A stretch of 64,000 nucleotides of DNA from Gaertneriomyces semiglobifer (Eukaryota > Chytridiomycota > Chytridiomycetes > Spizellomycetales > Spizellomycetaceae). A program made the position numbers and the translations under genes. The stretch lies in contig JAHLKF010000042.1 of assembly GCA_025558075.1 (NCBI GenBank), positions 17,653 through 81,652 of the forward strand, in the 5' to 3' direction. The notes under the pieces are model-generated. The model searched no databases, had not been told where the DNA came from, and saw only the letters and a program-made list of their open reading frames with translations. Positions 49,556 to 62,700 of this stretch are shown here, piece after piece. Within the stretch, counting starts at the first letter, position 1, and each line of letters begins with the position of its first letter.

Positions 49556-51164
49556 ATGACAGAACCTCTGAAGCAACACAAGTCAGATGCTAGAGCAGAC
49601 TCTCCAGATGTGCGTCTACCGCAAGAAGACATTGAATTACAAGTTCGATCAAGTCCGAGGGAAGATATGGAACCGCAGTCCTCCGAAGAATCAGACTATG
49701 AAGACGACCAACCTTCAATCCCAATAAAAAAAGGTGGGAGATCCAGTATACCGGCTGTTATTACATTCACTTATAGGATGTGGAATAGAAAGACCGTGGA
49801 AGCAGCAGAAATTGCCCCACTGGATTCCGATTTGGACACCGACCAACGTTGCTATCCCGCTGATAATCGTCGCAATAGTAACGACTTCCATAGGTGCATG
49901 GGCATATCAACGAAACACGAAGGTGAGTGTGTTTTTAAGATGTGCCTTTTTCACCGTGGATCCAGTGTCATTAGTCTCTCCACCAGCTACAAGAGATCAT
50001 CCTTGATTACACTCGGTGCTCTACTGCGGCCCCAGCGGACTTTGCCGCACCCTCGTCAGCCGCTAGTGACCTTATCACACAATGGAAATTTGATACGGCA
50101 ACTAGGACATGTGTGCTCCAGTTCAGAAACCCCTCTACCATCGAGTCAACTGTGCATATGCACATTCGTCTCACAGAGTTTTACCAGAACCACAGGCTCA
50201 TGGTGAAGTCGTTCAGCGCCGACCAATTGAAAGGCAAAGCATTTAGATCCGCCGCTGATATCGTGGACGATTGCGGCTGGCTTAAGTATGCCAACTGTGA
50301 TGCCGCGAAAGCCAACACATGGGCAGGCGAAGGAATGCAAGGTGATATGAACCCCGACTGCTACGTGCCAGAAGACAGACGTCAACCAGTGATTATCAAC
50401 GCTGCCCCAACCGCGCAGTATTATCCGTGCGGCTTGCTAGCCAATTCAATGTTCTCCGGTCTGTGATCCGCTCGTGTAACATAGGTTTCGAAATTATGTC
50501 TCATGTGTGGTTTCTCCAGACGACATTTCGCCGTTGCGATGCATTTCTTCGGACGACGCGGCCATTGCTTGTGATCCAGCGATACCATACACTTTTTCCA
50601 CTGCCGGCATAGCCTTCCCGGAAGACCAAAAACTGTACGGCATATCAGAATGGTTTACCGACCCGACTTTGGCTGCGCAAGCTCCAACATCACTTATCCC
50701 TCCGCCCGCTTGGAGAAAAGCATTCCCACAGTGGAAAGACGGTTACTCTGTGGACCGGCCGGATGGCGTCCCCGATCTAGCAAATTGGGAAAGATTTCAT
50801 GTCTGGATGCGACAAGCTGGATGGCCTACCTTCAGAAAGCTCTGGGGCAGAAATACGCAGGAATCATTAGCTGCGGGAATGTGGGAAGTTAGCATTGTAG
50901 ATTGTAAGTGGTGCTGTATTTCTCACAAAGTGCACGCTTGCTAACATTGTGCGGCATCCAGCATTCGAGGTAGAGCGCTTCAACGGCACGAAGTCTTTAG
51001 TTTTTGGCAAGGTTGGGACCTTGGGAAGCGCAGAGGGCAACAATTTTGTGGGGATTGCCTATCTCACATTGGGCGGCGTCAGCTTTCTGCTTGCTGCAAT
51101 ATGTTTTCTTTTTCCTTGGAGGTATGTTCCCTTGGACAGAATGGTGGCCGTATCACCACGCTGA
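49556..51164 (+). CDS. CDC50/LEM3-family flippase subunit
   Basis: Five exons: 49556-49733, 49777-49922, 49987-50458, 50520-50903, 50962-51164 (introns 43, 64, 61, 58 nt); 460 residues. An acidic cytosolic N terminus leads to ERPWKQQKLPHWIPIWTP and the first membrane helix (NVAIPLIIVAIVTTSIGAW), a large lumenal domain with conserved Cys (YTRC, DDCGW, NPDCYV, PCGLLANSMFS) and a second helix (GIAYLTLGGVSFLLAAICFLF). CDC50 proteins are the obligate beta subunits of P4-ATPase lipid flippases at Golgi/endosome/plasma membrane. The final 12 residues depend on whether a further tiny intron exists near 51122; otherwise intact. Confidence 0.92.
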
Positions 51165-51410
51165 TCAGCGACATCTAGGGCCGTTGGGGAATCGCCATCG
51201 TTTTCTCATAAAAAACAAGCGTAAGCGATTTCCGGTGTCTGGACTGCCATGAACTGGAATTATATAGAGATTGCCCACGCGCTGGGCGGCGAGACTTACT
51301 GCATAGCATTTTCAAAGTCTGCAACTACATTCTTGAGGCACGGCTGTGTTTATATTATCCGCCGCTGCCCGCAGTTGCGTGGCGATCTCCAGGCATTAAA
51401 ACGTCGTCTC

Positions 51411-54400
51411 TTACACGACACTTATGCTCATACGCCCAAAACCCACCCATTCACCCTTGTCCGTTTTTGCCCCCAAAAAGACCGTGCTAACCCCCCGTCC
51501 AACCCCAACGACGCTGAATTTCAGGTGCCGCGCTTCATTAGGAGCCATCGGCGGTAACGGACACGACGGACGGCCAGAAAACAGTATGGTGTCCCCTGGC
51601 GTGGAAAGAATGTCCAATGTTGCTTGTAGCGTTGTGGGAAGGTGGTTCACAATTTGAACGTGCAACGTTTGGGGTGCATATAGACGAACGTTTGGTTTTT
51701 GCGAGCTGGGTTCAACAGGCTTTCCATCAACTGGGATGTCAGCACTTACTTGGGTCTCGAATTCTTCCAACCATGCGGTAATGATTGTCTTGGCACCCCG
51801 CCCGACAACGCCTCGAATGCCGCGCACATTTCTCACCCCGCCTCCTCGCAAGCTGACGTCTCCTTGTCGGCCTCCACCACGCCATGAGCATTTCACATGT
51901 TCACTACAAACGCGCTCCCAAAACCAGAACATCAGCCGGCGAACTGTTTCCTCTTCTTTCGGAATGCGACGAACGGATCCAACGACGTACTGCCGCCACG
52001 AAGGTTCAGGAATTGGCGGAGCCGGTGATGGCAGCGCCAAGAACGGTATTGATAGGTTAACACTGCAAGATCGGGTAAGTCTAGGGCAACGAGGTACACC
52101 ATCACAAAACCTACCGCTTTGTTTCACCATGATGCATTATCGCCTTATCTTTCTTAATGGATGATTCCCCACTTTCACTAACCTCAAATTCAACTTCGAA
52201 AACCCGGTTGCCATAATTTATTAAATCGAACGTCAGCAAACACCAGTCCGTATCGCCACCGGTCAATGCATAATTTCCTTCTTCATCACCAGTGACAGTA
52301 TCATGCCCAATTCTCATCTCCTCGACTGACACACCCCTGTCCAGCAGCTGTTCCTCGCGAAAACAAGACGGATCGGGTTGAATCTTGGTTCGTCCCAGCC
52401 ATACGATGCCCACATTTTCTGCACGAAGCCCCTGCCAAACCGTGAGGTGAACAGGAAATGAGACTGACCGCGCATAAACAGTTTCATGCTGAGGCCCCGA
52501 CCCCACTGAAGGAGCTTCAGCTGCATACGTGATGATCACATGGCCGCCGACACTAGCAATTGAAATCTGTCATTTTATGCGACTATGCAGGCTCGTCCTA
52601 AAACTGCAACTTACCATCCCCACTTGCCATAAAGACCGATTTCGATTTCCTTTCGTTCACCGCTCTTGATGACCACTGCCCCGTCAGCGACGTCTGCCAC
52701 CCAATGAAACGCCTTGAGGCTTTTTGCCCATACGTCACGCTCATATATAACTTCAGGATCCTCTTCCCCATCGATTTCCGATTCGTGGTCTTCATAACTT
52801 TCCGCAAACTCCACCCTTAAATATCGAACATCATGCTTGCTGACGTTGCGCAAAGCAAGCTTATGAGCTGCTTTTTCACCTTCCCACATTCCAATTTCGA
52901 TGGGAGATCCGGATGACGAAGCTGACAGGAGCAGTGGGAGCGATGGCAATATCCTGAGTGACCTAGTAACACGTGCCGGTGCTACACCGTGGCGATAAGG
53001 ACAGCGTAACGTAATCCCATTCCAATGACCTTCGCACCCCAAAATGCGGAGGCTACCTGGTTCCAACGGTGTAAGTGACAGACGGACGAGGGTTTGTGAT
53101 TGAGGAGGAAAGTATATCTCTTGGGGGTACGTCTTTGCGTTCACGCCATCGACTCTATTCGTCACACCGATGAAGCAGAGTTTAGAGCACGCGTATGGGA
53201 ATCCATCGCAGAATACTCACCTCAGAACCACGTCCTTGGCCCAAATTGGAATTGCTAACTGATTCGTGACTAAGCATTCTATCCAGGATTCTTCATCAGC
53301 AATGAAAAGGATGTCCCCGTCCCCGAGGTCACCCCTGCCACGGCCTTTGGCATTCGTCGCTCTCTGCTTCAACGCTTGTTTTGCGGCATAGGGGTTATAC
53401 ACAAAAGGATCTTTCGTGGCATCAGAGGCCTTATTTAAAGGCCGTGGCTTTAGAGATTCCTGTTGTGGCAAGGCTGTCCACTGCGTCATTTCTAGGGCGC
53501 CACACGCTGCAATATCTGTACCTGCTCTCAGGTCTTCGGTACTGCTTTCGATGACGCCACACAAAATCGCTTGCTCAGGCGCTGGCAAGTATGGGAACAT
53601 CCGGTTCAGTAGTCGAAGGGCGTAGATAATGGCGTGTTTGCGCATTCCGCATACAGTCGATATCTCAATGCATTCCCGTAACACGTCCGTCTGAAGATCT
53701 GGCCATCCGCAACCAGCCTGGTGACCCTTGTGCTTCGCGAGTGAACGCTTCCAACCGCTATCGTCAGTTGTCAATCCAGTATCGCAGTCAATGTCAATTT
53801 CACCGCTGTTCCGATCGCAAGCATTGCCAACCCCGTAACCTTCGCAAACGATTCTCAAGCAGTCCATAATGCCAGTCGTCTCCGGAGCTCCTCTACCATC
53901 GCCGGCTAACACTTTACGAGATTTCAAGAGATCGAACAGTAGCAGTACAGTTTGTCGCAGGAAGAAGGCATGCTTTCGTGTCATCCCGATATGCGAGTAA
54001 AGGCGTGCAATACCAGCTACGCAATGCACTTGATCGACGAAGGACACAAACTCAATGCCAGACGCCCAAGCCTTCATCAACCACGCTGAGATTTCAGTGC
54101 GGCTCACCGGCGAGCCAGGTAGCGGTTTGTCCGCTGGGGAGACGCTTGCAGTCGAAGGCAAAGGGAGAGACGACGTAGTGCCTTGCCGCTGTGTTTGCAG
54201 TGATAATGAAGACGCAAGTTCAGACAAACCCTTACTCTCAACTGATGAACTTGGTATACCTGCGCCTCCCGGTATAACGTATAAGAAGGAGTTGGCGAGC
54301 ATCGCGCTCAAATACGACGCAATATCGATACAAGATTGAATCAAAAGGAATGGGTAGTAGCCTGGCTGATTGGCTTGGAAGTGGCGTTCGTATAACGAGA

Positions 54401-55817
54401 CGATTTCGCGGAAATGCGTAGGAATATCCAATAATAGTGCTCGCAAGGACACGTTCTGCTGAGCTTCATTGAACAAGGCTTGATATGTCAGTTGCTGTTG
54501 ACGTGAATGTGTGACTCGGTCGCGGGTTGGCTCAACGGCAGAGCCAGCCGCTTCAAGGATCGTGTCAAGTTTGGGCCATATTCCAGCTTTCATCAATATC
54601 GATAATAAACTAGCACAAAGGTACGACTCCAATGCTGCTGCTTGCCATAAGTGATCGGTGCTAGTCTTCATACTGTCAATTGCGGCAGAGTAATTTGTTA
54701 TGGCCAAATCTATTCGACCTGCCATCAAGAATAAGTCTCCAATGAGCTTCTGGGCACGAGCAGGTGTGCGTTTCTTCGTCTTGTCTGGGGCAAATAAGTT
54801 CCCCAATCCAAGCATTGAAGCGTTTGACTCCTGCGATGTCAACATCGGGGAAAGAGATGAACCGCGGTCTAAGCTTGGAGTCGGAGGTAACCGCATACTT
54901 GGCGACATGGTCGCGGACACGGCCATGTTTGAGACGCTCGACATAGATCCACTAGAGAGAATCGGCTGCAGTGTTCCAGGACTCGAAGACAATACGGGAC
55001 CCTGAGCCAAAGGAGAATTCAAAGATACAGTTGAACCAGGTTGCGCAAAACCGCCTCCCAGTAGGGATGGATGATGCAGCGCGATATAGGGACTGTTTAT
55101 CATCGGTCGCTTTTCAAGGTGGGCGGCTGTATTCGAGAAGGCAACAAGAAGTTCGTTGGCCAAATCGTTCAGTTGTGTCATAAGATAAAAATCCAGCTTT
55201 TTGGGATCGTTTGGAATCATTATACAACCTCGGGTATCATCGGCTTGTTGCTCGCTGGGCTCAAAGGCGAAACACCGCGATGCGAGCACAGATGGATACT
55301 ACTCTTGAAGTGTCAGAAACAACCACGGGGGCCTCATGGAATAGCGGAACATACACACCCTTTGAAGTGCGACTTGGAATTTTCTGAATCCCTCTCCTAT
55401 GCTTTGAACTTGCTGACAATGCATGATTCCAATCACTGCAACCACCTGCTTCGACAAGTCCAGTTCCTCCAGAGGGGCATGCTCCTTATTGTATGCGGTT
55501 GTGAAGTTCAAATGCATGACTCCATCGTGGTGGTACATTTGTTCTGTGAACCGGGCTATTTCATGAGCGTCAGATCAGCCAAAATGCTCGGCAATGCGTT
55601 CACAGGAATGCGTACATTGCGCACGAGACGGATCCGGCGGAGTGAGATCAGAGGTTTGCACTAGTGCGAAGTCTTGCAGCCTTGTAGAGTACGCCCGAAA
55701 CGTCTCCGTCTGCAGCGGCCACACCGGAATGACCAATACGTTAATTCTAGCATGGTCGAGAAGCTCCACTCTCGTTTGCGGCGGCATCAAAACCGCTTCC
55801 TTCGGTTGATCACCCAT
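51411..55817 (-). CDS. TRS120: TRAPPII complex subunit Trs120 (TRAPPC9)
   Basis: Six exons: 55817-55616, 55555-55359, 55298-53221, 53154-52615, 52552-52115, 52062-51411; introns 60-66 nt, all GT-AG and frame-consistent; 1,368 residues. Near the N terminus PSVLASRCFAFEPSEQQADD followed by IMIPN is diagnostic of Trs120. The middle is alpha-solenoid/TPR-like with a Ser/Pro-rich insert; the C-terminal third is beta-rich (repeated Ig-like domains, e.g. LRILGCEGHWNGI). TRAPPII activates Rab11/Ypt31-type GTPases at the late Golgi. An apparent TAG at 55299-55301 lies within the second intron and is spliced out. Diverges from nothing recognisable upstream. Confidence 0.93.
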
Positions 55818-55929
55818 GCCGTGATGGCAAAGTTCTTTCTAAAATGTCGTAGACGACATGCAACCCACATCTCAATTCTCAATCGTGCTAATGTTGCAAC
55901 GCGTAAGGCCTAACCTTCCTTTTGTCCCT

Positions 55930-57060
55930 CAGACACGACTGTGCCACAGCCAATCAGAGCAACCCAAACCATTCGAAGTCTAATGGTGAACAAGACCAGC
56001 AGAACTGGATGTGTTAATCACCGCAAAAGGCGCAGATGTGATGATGATGATCTACATTTGTCAATGATGCACCAACTGAAACTAGTTGATTCAAAATTCC
56101 TTACTGGAATTGACTTTTCAAGATGCATGCTTGCACAATGTCCCTGTGCTAAAATGCTCCTAACAAACAGTACTTTGCCCATGGTAAGTACACAGACAAC
56201 AAACCAGATGCTTGCAACTTTAGAGAACCATTGAAACGAAGGCAACACTTTGGATGTTTACAGATTGAAAATACCATTGTCTGATTTCATCCTCAACATA
56301 ATATATTTTGAAAACCCCTCATGGACTTCTGTAGTTTCAGGACCTGCATCTTACAACCAGATGATGGTCTTTGGGGGTGTTGAGCCACATACCAAAGAAC
56401 CCTTGATTGTAGCACAGTTGTCAATGACATGAGCTGCCAATGTGAGTGCAGCATAGTTGGGAATAATATTAGCGGTGTTAGTACTGATTTGCATTCTTTT
56501 CATCTGCACCACCAAATTCATACAGAATGAGTTGTAACTCACATATTTTATGCATTGTGCGGCTGCAGAACGCAACAATGAGCGTCCTCAAAGTAAATAG
56601 GAACTTTCTGTAATGCAAGATACAGCTGGTGGAAGGAAGCTCATGAGTGAGATTCTGTTGGAATGTTTTGGAAGATGCCATTCCAATGGATGGGTTGCGA
56701 ATTCGTACGGAATTTGAGATTCCACAACGATTTCACATGGGTCTGTATGTCTGTTATTATTGGCCAATGTAATGGATTTGATTTGTGTTTAAAGGACATG
56801 TGAACACTTATTCTATGGTATGCTTACATTGATATGCAACAAGTTATGAGGCCTGAGTAGTTACACTCTCAACTATCTCAAAAACAGTCTACTCTCTACT
56901 TTAGCCTGTTGACAATCCAGCACATCTGACTCAGACAACAAGCTTACCATCTGTGAGCAAATTTCCATTGTTGGAGGTTCAAGGTCAGAGGTTTGGTGAA
57001 GGAACAAGAACTCTAGAGATCTGTCACTGGAGAGGAAGAAGTATATGATTATGACTCCAA
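55930..57060 (+). mobile_element. degraded copia-A-like remnants
   Basis: 56848-57055 resembles, with many changes, the start of copia-A (58146-58380): TTATGAGGCC-GAGTAGTTA leader and a SDSDNKL-like gag start. Around 56060-56200 the plus frame reads LKLVDSKFLTGIDFS-C--C--AK, like a GAG-pre-integrase zinc region, and near 56340 NQMMVFGG resembles post-integrase copia sequence. Too decayed to give domains firmly. Confidence 0.4.
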
Positions 57061-57161
57061 TAACTTGTTTTTAATTGCATCATGTGAACGTTGGTAGATG
57101 CTTCGGCTGCCCTTTGAAAGCAGAATGCATGCAATGAGCACTTTTGCTAAGTGCTCATAGT

Positions 57162-57472
57162 TCAATGTGCCCTTTTGGTGATACCTGCTCTGTCCAACAA
57201 TTGTAAAGCACTGAGCATGCGCAGATGTCCATCTGTGATAATACTCCAGCACCTACAACACTTCAGAATCTGTCCTTGTTCAAAAGCATATGGCAGGAAG
57301 TTTGAAGGACAGTGTCCACAGCATACGCCTACGGCAACCATCCTGAACACCACTTTTGCCACTTTGACCCATTGTGCATCACCCTTTCTTGTTTTGATTT
57401 TTTTGTGTGATACTTGAAGATTGGAATGAGCTCTTAATAATTGCAAGAACAGCATCCAGTGGGTGGACATTT
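57162..57472 (-). other. unrecognised Cys-containing frame
   Basis: A minus-strand open frame reads through VCCGHCPSNFLPYAFEQGQ and a CCRCWS motif; it continues in another register to about 57070, suggesting a frameshifted pseudogene or a piece of an unknown element. It abuts the copia-A LTR. Confidence 0.25.
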
Positions 57473-57686
57473 TGAAGATAGGTTTGAATACCAATCTATT
57501 GTAGGTGTCTACCTTAATCTTAGCCAGGAGAAATCCTGAGAGAACCCCTCCTTTTATAACAGAGAATTACAAATCCTTATCACACACTGATAACATATCT
57601 GTGATGGCACCTTCCTACAGAAACTTCTATCTAGATGGCACCTTCCAGAATGTTCTAGCACAGTCCATGCTCATTGTCTTCCAACA
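57473..57686 (-). repeat. copia-A LTR, minus orientation
   Basis: 214 bp, reverse complement of 57930-58143 with few differences; in element orientation it begins TGTTGGAAGAC and ends CTATCTTCA. It is followed inward by a polypurine tract (AGGGGGAG in element sense), so it is a 3' LTR. Confidence 0.9.
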
Positions 57687-57693
57687 CTCCCCC

Positions 57694-57929
57694 TCAATGA
57701 GCATTCCCTCCAACGAATCCCATTCCAGCTCTAAGTTTGATGAACTGGTCTCTTGGTAAAGGTTTGGTAAGTGTGTCAGCAATCAGGTCCTGAGAGGGTA
57801 GGTGCTGAACCTTGATAGTACCACTTTCCACAACCTCTCTAATGAAGTGAAAGCGGATATCTATGTGTTTTGAGCGATCATGATGAGCTGGATTGGTACT
57901 CATGGCTATAGAACCTTGGTTGTCACCAT
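57694..57929 (-). pseudogene. copia-A RNase H end, truncated
   Basis: 79 codons: DNQGSIAMS, HHDRSKHIDIRFHFIREVV, HLPSQDLIADTLTKPLP and GMGF, the classic C-terminal copia RNase H string. It is cut at 57929 by the plus-strand copia-A LTR. Confidence 0.88.
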
Positions 57930-58143
57930 TGTTGGAAGACAATGAGCATGGACTGTGCTAGAACATTCTGGAAGGTGCCACCTAGATAGAAGTTTCTGTA
58001 GGAAGGTGCCATCACAGATATGTTATCTGTGTGTGATAAGGATTTGTAATTCTCTGTTATAAAAGGAGGGGTCCTCTCAGGATTTCTCCTGGCTAAGATT
58101 AAGGTAGACACCTACAATACATTGGTATTCAAACCTATCTTCA
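57930..58143 (+). repeat. copia-A 5' LTR, plus orientation
   Basis: 214 bp TG...CA, with a TTATAAAAGG TATA-like box (about 58058). It is followed after three bases by the primer site GGTTATGAGCCC (58147-58158), the same half initiator-tRNA-Met site used by copia-B. Confidence 0.9.
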
Positions 58144-58228
58144 ATAGGTTATGAGCCCCGAGTAGTTAGACTCTGTGCTATATCAAGGACAGCCTACTTG
58201 CCTTTATATTTGCCACCTGACTGCCAGC

Positions 58229-59214
58229 ATGTCTGACTCAGACACCAAGTTCACCATGGAGAAGTTCAATGGAACAAACTTCCACCTATGGAAGTTCAAG
58301 ATGGAGATGGTGCTGAAGGAGAAAGGACTCTGGGGATTTGTCAGTGGAGAGGAGGAAGTGGATGAGTATGAATCCAGCAGGGATTACAAGAGAAAAGCAG
58401 AGAGAGCCCTTGCAGTGATTGTTTTGGCTTTGAATGACACCCAACTTGGTCACATTCAAACTGCTACAACTGCCAAGGAAGCCTGGGACAAGCTCAGGAA
58501 GGTACATGAAGGAGAAGGTCTTGCCAACAGACTTTACCTCAGGAGAAAGTTTCTCACATTCAAGATGGAGGGAGGATCCATGCTTGATCACATCAACAAG
58601 ATGAAAGCCCTTGCTCAACAACTGGAGTCTATCAGTGCCCCTATATCTGAGGAGGATCAAGTTATCACCTTGCTCTACAGTCTGCCTGAAAGCTATGAGG
58701 GTTTGATTGTGGCTTTGGAGGCTAGAGAGGTGGAAGATCTGACATGGGAGTATGTAACAGGAAGACTGTTGCATGAAGAGTTGAGAAGGAAGGACTCTGG
58801 TAAAGAAGAAGCTGGAGCTCAGAAAGCATTCAAAGCTGCCCACAACCCCAATAACAAGAGGAAGGGCAAATGTCATTATTGCCAGAAGCCTGGACACTAC
58901 CAGCATGAATGCAGGAAGAAGCAGCATGATGATAAAAACAGCAGTGGGAGCGCAAATGCTGCATCTCAAAGCAAGAAAAAGGTGGATTTTCTCTTTATGG
59001 CAAGGGAAAATGATGGATACAAACCAACTGGATGGATTGTGGACTCTGGAGCATCCCAACACATGAGTGCCAATAAGAATTTGTTCCAAAGTTATCAGGA
59101 TATGGAACCAAAGGACATTATACTTGCTGATAACCGCTCTGTTAAGGCTATTGGACAGGGAACTGTGTCTTTGAAAGACGGTATCAAGCTCAGGGATGTG
59201 TGGTATGTCCCCAA
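58229..59214 (+). pseudogene. copia-A gag and protease start, cut by copia-B
   Basis: Open from ATG 58229: a Ty1/copia UBN2-type gag (EKFNGTNFHLWKFKMEMVL, KEAWDKL, YLRRKFLTFKM, LLYSLPESYEGL), a CCHC knuckle (CHYCQKPGHYQHEC) and the start of protease (WIVDSGASQHMS). It is interrupted at 59214 by the copia-B LTR; the rest lies beyond the window. No stop before the insertion, so copia-A was probably intact when hit. Confidence 0.92.
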
Positions 59215-59492
59215 TGTTGTAAGGGGGTCCCGGTGACATACACGTCATAGGGATACCCTAACCAGGGCGCGCGCTATGACATGGGTTCTTATCCATATCA
59301 GCACTTACATGTGCGTCATGTGCCCATGAGCACGTGACCCATGTGACTGGGTGCCCTAACACCTGACACGTGACCTTTTCCGTCGGGTGGTTCTCTTATG
59401 CCGGGCATTCAACTGTACTCTTAGAACCTTAGACTTGAATACACATAAGCTTATTAAAAGGATCAGAGCATCAGCAGGATCCCTCTGCAACA
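59215..59492 (+). repeat. copia-B copy 2 5' LTR
   Basis: 278 bp, near-identical to 14112-14389. Confidence 0.95.
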
Positions 59493-59782
59493 GGTTATGA
59501 GCCCCTGGCATCGATAGCTGTTACCTGCTTATCCTCTGCCCTTCAGTCTCCGGGTGGAATGGCCCGTTACCGACGATTCCCCACTTGCCCGAGCGATCAC
59601 GCTGTTTTCCCGACATACGACGCTCCCGACACCGTTAATCCCCCTGCCAGCGATTAACGACGCCTGACACTTATTGATCTCCCTGCCTGCGATCAACGAC
59701 AACTGCTTATTGAACACCCTGCCTGTGTTCAACGACAACTGACCCTTATTGCACCTTGCCTGTGTATAACACTTTTTTTTAG

Positions 59783-62700
59783 ATGGCCCGCTCGACCCGC
59801 AGTGCCAAGGAGGAATTCTCGGCCCTCGACAACCCTCCGTCACTGTTCGCTGAACGACTGTTAACCGACACGCTTAAGAAAATCACCCCGTTCGACGGCA
59901 ATCCCCAGGATGCCGCCCCCCGGCTGTTGACCTTCATCCGCTCCATCAACATGATTTACACCTAACGCCCCGATCTAACTGAGGAGGACCTTTTCTTAGT
60001 CGCTGTCTGCAATCTCCGCGACCATGCCCTTACATGGCTGGAAGACTGGAACCGCTCTGCCGCAAAAGCCGACGTTATTACTCAGTGGAACCCCCTCCGT
60101 CGTGCGCTCCATCAACGCTTCATTCCTGCTGCATATCTGGACTCCCAACGCCTTGCCCTGCGAAACCTTTCTCAAACCGGTACCGTCGGCGAATACAACT
60201 CTGCTTTCGAGAAAATTCGCTTAACCCTGCCGAACATGGACTCTGACGATGTTTGCCTTACTTACATCTGCGGTCTCAAACCCTCGGTTCGTGATCGCAT
60301 TCGAAATCGAGTTGCCGCTGACACCCAGACCCTCGACGCCTTACAAGTTGCCGCACTGGACTTGGATGCGTCAGTATACACAAAACCTCGGACTCCTGAA
60401 GCCTTTGCCGCTGCCGCCGCGGCCACGCACCCCCGTCGCCGTCCCAGGCCGGCGGCCCGTCCCTGTGACATCTGCACCCAAGGAACCCACTATGTTCGTG
60501 ACTGTCCCCTTGTCATTGACGCCAAGAAACGCGCTCAGTCCCGCCCGGCCGCACATGCCGCTGAACTTGCACACGACGACGAGGACTCCGGCCCGCCCGA
60601 CTCCGACACTGACACCGACTCCGATCCCGAGGCCTTCCTTGTCTTATCGACTGACCGTGACGCGCCGCACTCCATCGCTCTCGATTCGGGCGCCACACAT
60701 AGCATCATTCGCGATCGCTTCCTTCTGACGGAATTTCAAGCTTTTCCCTCGGCTCGACAAATCTCCGGCATTGGCACGTGCGCTGCTTACGGCAAGGGAA
60801 CCTTAATCATCAACACATGTCATGGTTTACTTAAGCTTACTGACGTGCTCTATGCTCCCGAATGTCCGCGGAACCTGCTCTCCTTCGCGTCATTGGCCCA
60901 GTCCCGTTATGCCTTAGACTTCTCGGCTGATCTTAGTGCCGGGTGGATTACTCATCGCAAGTCGGGTGCTCGTGTAGCTGATGTCATACGTCACAATAAA
61001 CTTTATTTTATTGCTGGGTATACCACTGCCTCTCCGGCTGAATATGAGGCCTTTACCACCCATGTCCGCAAGTCCGCGCGCATTGCGCATCGTACGTCGC
61101 GTGCCGCCCCCCGTGACCCCCCGTCCGTGACTGCGCCCCCGGTTACCGTCACTGCGCCTCCGACGGCACAGCAACTTCACGCGCCGGACACGGTGGCACA
61201 GCACTTTCCGACAAATCGACCAGAATCGACCAATTCGACCGAGTCGACACCGCCGACACCTCCGACACCTGCGATTGCGGCTGCTGACACTGTTTATTCA
61301 CAAGATATACCGCCTACTTCACATGTTATCGCTGATCCTGCCCCTAGTTCCGCTGACTCTGTTACTCTTAAGCTCTGGCACCTACGTCTCGGTCATCCGA
61401 GCGCTGCTAATCTCCAACTAGCGCTTCGCGCATACGGTATTTCCGCGCCCGGCACCCTTGCGACCTGCGTTGGGTGTCGTGTCGCTAAGTCCCGACGCTC
61501 TCCATTCAATCATGACAACCCCCAACCTGCAACCCGTGTCCTTGGTCGCATCCATAGCGACGTGCAGTCAGTCGAGCATGACACACTCGATCACTGCCCG
61601 TACCTTGTCAGGTTCATCGACGAACTTACTCGATACGCACATGTCGCCATCATCAAACATAAACACGATGTCCCCGCCGAATTCCACGCTTTCCGCCAAC
61701 ATGCTGAAAACCTCCATGGATGCAAAATCCTTGAACTGCGATGCGACAACGGCGGCGAATACCTGAGTCATGCCCTTGTCGGCGATCTTTGGCAGCACGG
61801 CACCCGGGTTCGTCCCACCCACGCATACTCTCCGGCACAAAACAGCATCGCCGAGCGTTATAATCAGACGTTAATGACACAAACCCGGGCGGTCATGCTG
61901 TCGAGTCACATACCTCAGCACCTGTGGGGGGAAATCGTCGTTGCTGTCAACTACCTCCGTCAGCGCACGCCGTCCCGCGCCATCGGCAATGCAACTCCAT
62001 ACGAAAAATGGCACGGTTCTCCCGCGGACGTGGCGAACCTGCGGGTCTTGTGGTCCGACGCTTATGTTCATATCCCCGTCGAACGCCGTCCCCATAAAAA
62101 GCTCGAACCCCGGGCCCGTCGCATGAAACTGATCGGGTACACTGACTCCACGGGTTACCGTTTCTACGATTCCCTGACACAGCGCCTTCATCGGTCCCGC
62201 GACGTCACGTTCGATGAAACCAACTATGTCGATCCCGCTCCCGACGCTCCCGATGATGAAGTTTTTGAAGTCGAGTACATTGTTGATGAACGAATTGCAC
62301 CGACGGGGGAGCATCAATATTTTGTTAAGTACGTCGGGTATTCTGAACCTGAATGGAACGATGCGTTCAACTTACACGGCTTGCCCGTTGTTGATGAATA
62401 TTTTGCTCGTAAGCATCGCTTCCCGGCATCTTCCTCCACGTCCCCTCCTACAGTCGAGGCCCTAGTAGCGTCCGCTCTGGACGGCCCCTGTGCCCGGGAA
62501 CCCGTCACTTATAAGCAAGCGCTGCGCTCACCTGACCGTCATGCCTGGCAGCAGGCCATCGATAAAGAACTCCAATCCTTGCTCGCTAATCAGACCTGGA
62601 TGCCCGTCGACGCCTTGCCGTCCGACGCTTATGCCATCGACTCTAAATGGGTTTTCAAGATTAAGCATCACCCGGACGGTTCCATCAAGAAGTATAAGGC

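Noticed and set aside
55299..55301. TAG suggesting a nonsense mutation in TRS120
   Set aside because: A GT-AG intron of 60 nt (55358-55299) removes it in frame and gives the expected RYPSVLASRCFAFEP sequence, so the gene is intact.
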